Assembly (NCBI GenBank): GCA_016208525.1
Contig: JACQYJ010000139.1
Location: 1-13,321 of the forward strand
Origin: Deltaproteobacteria bacterium
GTDB lineage: Bacteria; Desulfobacterota; JAENJC01
Direction of reading: 5' to 3'
Length of the DNA stretch: 13,321 bases
Shown in pieces: positions 11,801 through 13,321 of this stretch. Each line of letters opens with the position of its first letter. Position 1 is the stretch's first letter. The notes below the pieces were generated by a model. That model saw only the letters and a list, made by a program, of their open reading frames with translations, was not told the DNA's origin and searched no databases. The position numbers and the translations under genes are program-made.

Positions 11801-13321
11801 CGTTCAAAAGGAGCCTGAGCTTCTTTTCCGGGTCGTGCTTTACGGCGATCTTTACGCTCGGAATGGGAGGATGGAAGCCGTCGTAGGGCCATACAAAGGC
11901 AAGACCTGGTTCCGCCTTGTCCAGCCAGGCGCTGTCAAATTCAGGCATGGTCCTGACTTTTATCCTTTCCTCCCGTTCCTTTTCCGCAGCGGATTTTTCT
12001 ACAGCCTTCACACCGGATATCTCAACATCCCTGACGCCGCTCCTGTCCTTGATATTCTGCAGTTCAGACCACTGTATGGCCGTTTCCGAGACGATCCTCA
12101 ACTCTACCCTGCGGTTTTGCGCCCGGCCCTTCTTCGTTTTGTTGCTTGCTATAGGTTCATCTGGTCCCTTACCTTCCAATGTAATCTGCGACGGGGACAG
12201 GCCCAGGCCGCCGGCGATATATGATCCGACTGATCCTGCCCTGGCCAGAGACAAGGCGTAATTGTCAGCATGTATATGCCTGCTGCGCGGACTGATCCGT
12301 GTGGAGTTCGTATGCCCGGTCACAAAGATGTGCGTAACCGACATTTTTTTAAGATCTTCTATAATCTGATCCAGCATAAGCTGGTCATCGGCGCAGAGCT
12401 CGGTACCGAACTCTTCAAAATTCGGTCTGAGAGTGATATCAGGGTTCGCCTTGCGCTCCTCTTTTATGTCGCGCTTAAGGATGTTATCAACCAGAGGAGT
12501 CCGCCGGTTCTTTGTTCCCGGAGAATCGAAGGTCAAAACAGCCTTGGCGATAAGATCGTCATTCTTCCCATCAAGGGCCGCATAAGCGGTAAACCTTATC
12601 CTGCCTTTCCAGCCCTCCTTTGCATCGCCCAGGCGGTAGGTCAGGACATTTTCCATTGTTTCCGGGTCAGGCAATGCCGCATCCTCCAGCCTGCTGCTTT
12701 CCTTACTGTATTCGACCCCTTCCGGCAGCACAACAGACAGCCGGAGGTTGGTGACCGGAACATCTCCGACAAGAAGTGATACCTCGTAATCCACTCCACC
12801 GTTCACCCTCTCCCCTTGGGAGAGGGCAGGGGTGAGGGCGAGGACGCTGCTAAGTTCAATCCCCACCAACCCTTTTATCTCAACAGGCGGCGCTTCAGGC
12901 TTCCGGGCCGCGTAGAAATCGGCGCGCCATATAGCGCCGCCCTGGAGGTCTACAAACTGGGAATACGGGGCGCCGGCAAACCGGTCATTCTCCTCGCAGG
13001 ATACTAATTCGTAATCATCAGGAATGGTTTCAAGGTCAAGCTGAACTACATGGGTTCCGGGTTTAACCCCCTCAAAATGGTACATGCCTTTTTTATCGGT
13101 CACTGTATATGTGCCGTCCTCAAGGTAGATACGCACACCTTCAACACCAGAAGTTGAGAGGTTAAGAGGTTGAGAAGTTGAGAGGTTTTTCTCATCTTCC
13201 AATCTTCTCATCTTCTCATCTTCTATCCTTTCGCATCCAGGGAACACCCTCCCCGTTATAATGGTCTTGCTGCCTAAAAGCTCTTCCTTTACCTGCACGA
13301 TAGCCGTGGCCGTATTGGAAA
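8829..13321 (-). CDS. C-terminal part of a giant outer-membrane protein (SdrD-like, OmpA and beta-barrel domains)
   Basis: About 1497 residues are visible. The frame is open through the window edge (SNTATAIVQVKEE precedes the GTG at 13298), so the true start lies outside. Counting from that GTG: residues 12-90 are an SdrD/carboxypeptidase-regulatory-like beta-sandwich (VEGVRIYLEDGTYTVTD, YHFEGVKPGTHVVQLD). 140-260 are a DUF11-like domain. 290-402 are an OmpA-like domain (FVTGHTNS, NYALSLARAGSVGSYI, GRAQNRRVEL) expected to bind peptidoglycan. 455-670 are Ig-like segments (VKVELVPGKSRLTADGKTPSV). From about 700 to the end come repeated amphipathic strands typical of an outer-membrane beta-barrel, the last being FVKFRMKFDQ, followed by a short tail ending WFSGQ. 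Two repeat elements are inserted in frame (12804-12838 and 13149-13230). Likely anchored in the outer membrane; its exact job (adhesin, envelope anchor) is unknown. Confidence 0.85.
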   Translation of the reverse strand, partial: SNTATAIVQVKEELLGSKTIITGRVFPGCERIEDEKMRRLEDEKNLSTSQPLNLSTSGVEGVRIYLEDGTYTVTDKKGMYHFEGVKPGTHVVQLDLETIPDDYELVSCEENDRFAGAPYSQFVDLQGGAIWRADFYAARKPEAPPVEIKGLVGIELSSVLALTPALSQGERVNGGVDYEVSLLVGDVPVTNLRLSVVLPEGVEYSKESSRLEDAALPDPETMENVLTYRLGDAKEGWKGRIRFTAYAALDGKNDDLIAKAVLTFDSPGTKNRRTPLVDNILKRDIKEERKANPDITLRPNFEEFGTELCADDQLMLDQIIEDLKKMSVTHIFVTGHTNSTRISPRSRHIHADNYALSLARAGSVGSYIAGGLGLSPSQITLEGKGPDEPIASNKTKKGRAQNRRVELRIVSETAIQWSELQNIKDRSGVRDVEISGVKAVEKSAAEKEREERIKVRTMPEFDSAWLDKAEPGLAFVWPYDGFHPPIPSVKIAVKHDPEKKLRLLLNGEEVDPIYLDGATKKSDNGIAVSLWIGISVQEGDNLFEAVEYGESGSEENRIGRAIHYSSPPVKVELVPGKSRLTADGKTPSVIAVRLTDKDGHPAREGVVGEYKVDPPYLPFQKIEDLQNDPLSISKSEGLKYVAGEDGIALIELQATSQTGEATLRFNLVSGENEVRAWLTPGERDWILVGLAEGTAGYNTVSGNMESLGASGADDKYYDDGRIAFFAKGMIKGKWLLTMAYDSEKKGAKKNDSLHGIIDPDKYYTLYGDATQQGYEAASARSLYLKIERDKFYALFGDFETGLNVTELSRYSRNLNGLKSEMKGEKYDFNVFVSDTNQAFVKDEIRGDGTSGLYALSRKNIVINSESIVIETRDRFQSEVIISSQSLTRHLDFDIDYDAGTIYFKSPVYSRDENFNPVYIVINYESFDPSDMSYNYGGRGAVRFIDNKLEVGATSIHEGRVGGDGDLTGIDAKLKLNDKTDVRAEFVRTNTDFNNVSSNGNAYLAEVSRRSEKLDGKVYVREQESEFGLGQQNGSESGTRKLGFNGTYRLNEKVRLKSDAYRQYNLSVDAVRDMAEAQIQYSEKTYELRAGLRHAEDTLGDGDVNSSDQITTGGSFRLMDDRLTVSLQHDQSLMRKNGNGDFPTRTTLGADYKLNDTAILFVAEEFTQGEAADSETTRIGLKASPWSGGQVSSSVLQQYSENGVRLFSVTGLKQTWKVTKKWSIDAGLDRTETLKHPGNSPFNVNVPPASGGTDFTAISLGAGYTEEKWSWTGRFESRTSEYEDKIGVFTGAFGEVKEGLGLAAALQAFRSESSSGTDKTGGDLRFSLAYRPKDTKWIVLDRLDYIFDEQKGAGFNYDNWRIINNMNADYKANRKTQISLQYGAKYVNETIDDTDYSGYTDLTGLEGRYDITKKWDIGLRGSVLHSWDAGQFKYGCGPSVGYNLVKNAWVSAGYNFLGFRDRDFSRADFTAEGPFVKFRMKFDQRSVKDAVKWFSGQ
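12804..12838. repeat. Palindromic repeat inserted in frame in the surface-protein gene
   Basis: CCCTCTCCC (12806-12814) and GGGAGAGGG (12818-12826) form a perfect 9-bp stem with a 3-nt loop, followed by CAGGGGTGAGGG. On the minus strand it translates to ALTPALSQGER (residues 154-164 from the GTG at 13298), the peptide typical of a widespread genomic palindrome of this type. It interrupts the start of the DUF11-like domain between IKGLVGIEL and VDYEVSLLVGD, where no such segment is expected. Confidence 0.75.
13149..13230. repeat. Octamer inverted-arm array inserted in frame in the surface-protein gene
   Basis: The left arm is four 8-bp units (AAGTTGAG, AGGTTAAG, AGGTTGAG, AAGTTGAG; 13151-13182). 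The right arm is five 8-bp units (CTCATCTT three times, CCAATCTT and CTATCCTT; 13191-13230). The arms are imperfect reverse complements. On the minus strand the array encodes about 28 residues containing RLEDEKNLSTSQPLNLSTS, placed between RVFPGC and GVEGVRIYLEDG of the SdrD-like domain. Confidence 0.75.

Noticed and set aside
13276..13298. GTG 13298 as the start of the surface-protein gene
   Set aside because: The frame stays open to the window edge with domain-like sequence (NTATAIVQVKEE) and no ribosome-binding site, so the gene is cut by the window.

Overview
The window looks like a piece of chromosome from a Gram-negative (diderm) bacterium. It carries three genes of the Raetz lipid A pathway, a very large outer-membrane beta-barrel/OmpA-type surface protein and a sigma-54-type response regulator. 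Base composition is moderate: the first ~1.45 kb is visibly AT-rich and the surface-protein gene is GC-richer. The dense mix of short interspersed repeats resembles what is seen in many environmental Nitrospirota- and Desulfobacterota/Geobacter-like genomes, but no marker here fixes the phylum.

Layout. (1) 1-2319, plus strand: an accessory, defence-like stretch with the C-terminal end of a type IIG/Eco57I-like restriction-modification protein (TaqI-like specificity domain), an AT-rich gene for a coiled-coil protein ending in a HEPN-like domain (R-x4-H motif), and a KilA-N domain protein. (2) 2321-3757, plus: an NtrC-family response regulator with no histidine kinase in view, starting 1 nt after the KilA-N gene. 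(3) 3758-4035: repeats, including a MITE-like element that runs up to the next gene. (4) 4036-4845, plus: a lone EcfA/CbiO-like ABC ATPase whose Walker A lysine is Arg and whose switch histidine is Gln. (5) 4890-8372, minus: lpxD-fabZ-lpxA followed by a Gfo/Idh/MocA oxidoreductase, an envelope cluster in which every intergenic gap (95-144 nt) holds a repeat array. The lpxD reading frame ends early, and its usual C-terminal helix survives out of frame just downstream. (6) 8373-8828: a 456-nt intergenic region made mostly of repeats. (7) 8829-13321, minus: the C-terminal ~1497 residues of a giant surface protein, running off the window edge.

How it fits together. LpxA, FabZ and LpxD act in early lipid A synthesis and in supplying beta-hydroxyacyl/acyl-ACP chains. 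The Gfo/Idh/MocA enzyme lies where sugar-nucleotide oxidoreductases often sit in lpx operons. lpxI/lpxH and lpxB, often found next to it, are absent from the window. The giant OmpA/barrel protein is another outer-membrane component.

The most unusual structural signal is a recurring architecture of short tandem units (7 bp in most loci, 8 bp in one) arranged as two inverted arms, with a different unit sequence at each locus. At least six such or closely related arrays occur in 13 kb. Two of them are inserted in frame inside proteins (the receiver domain of the response regulator and the N-terminal part of the giant surface protein). A third, unrelated palindrome is also inserted in frame in the surface protein.
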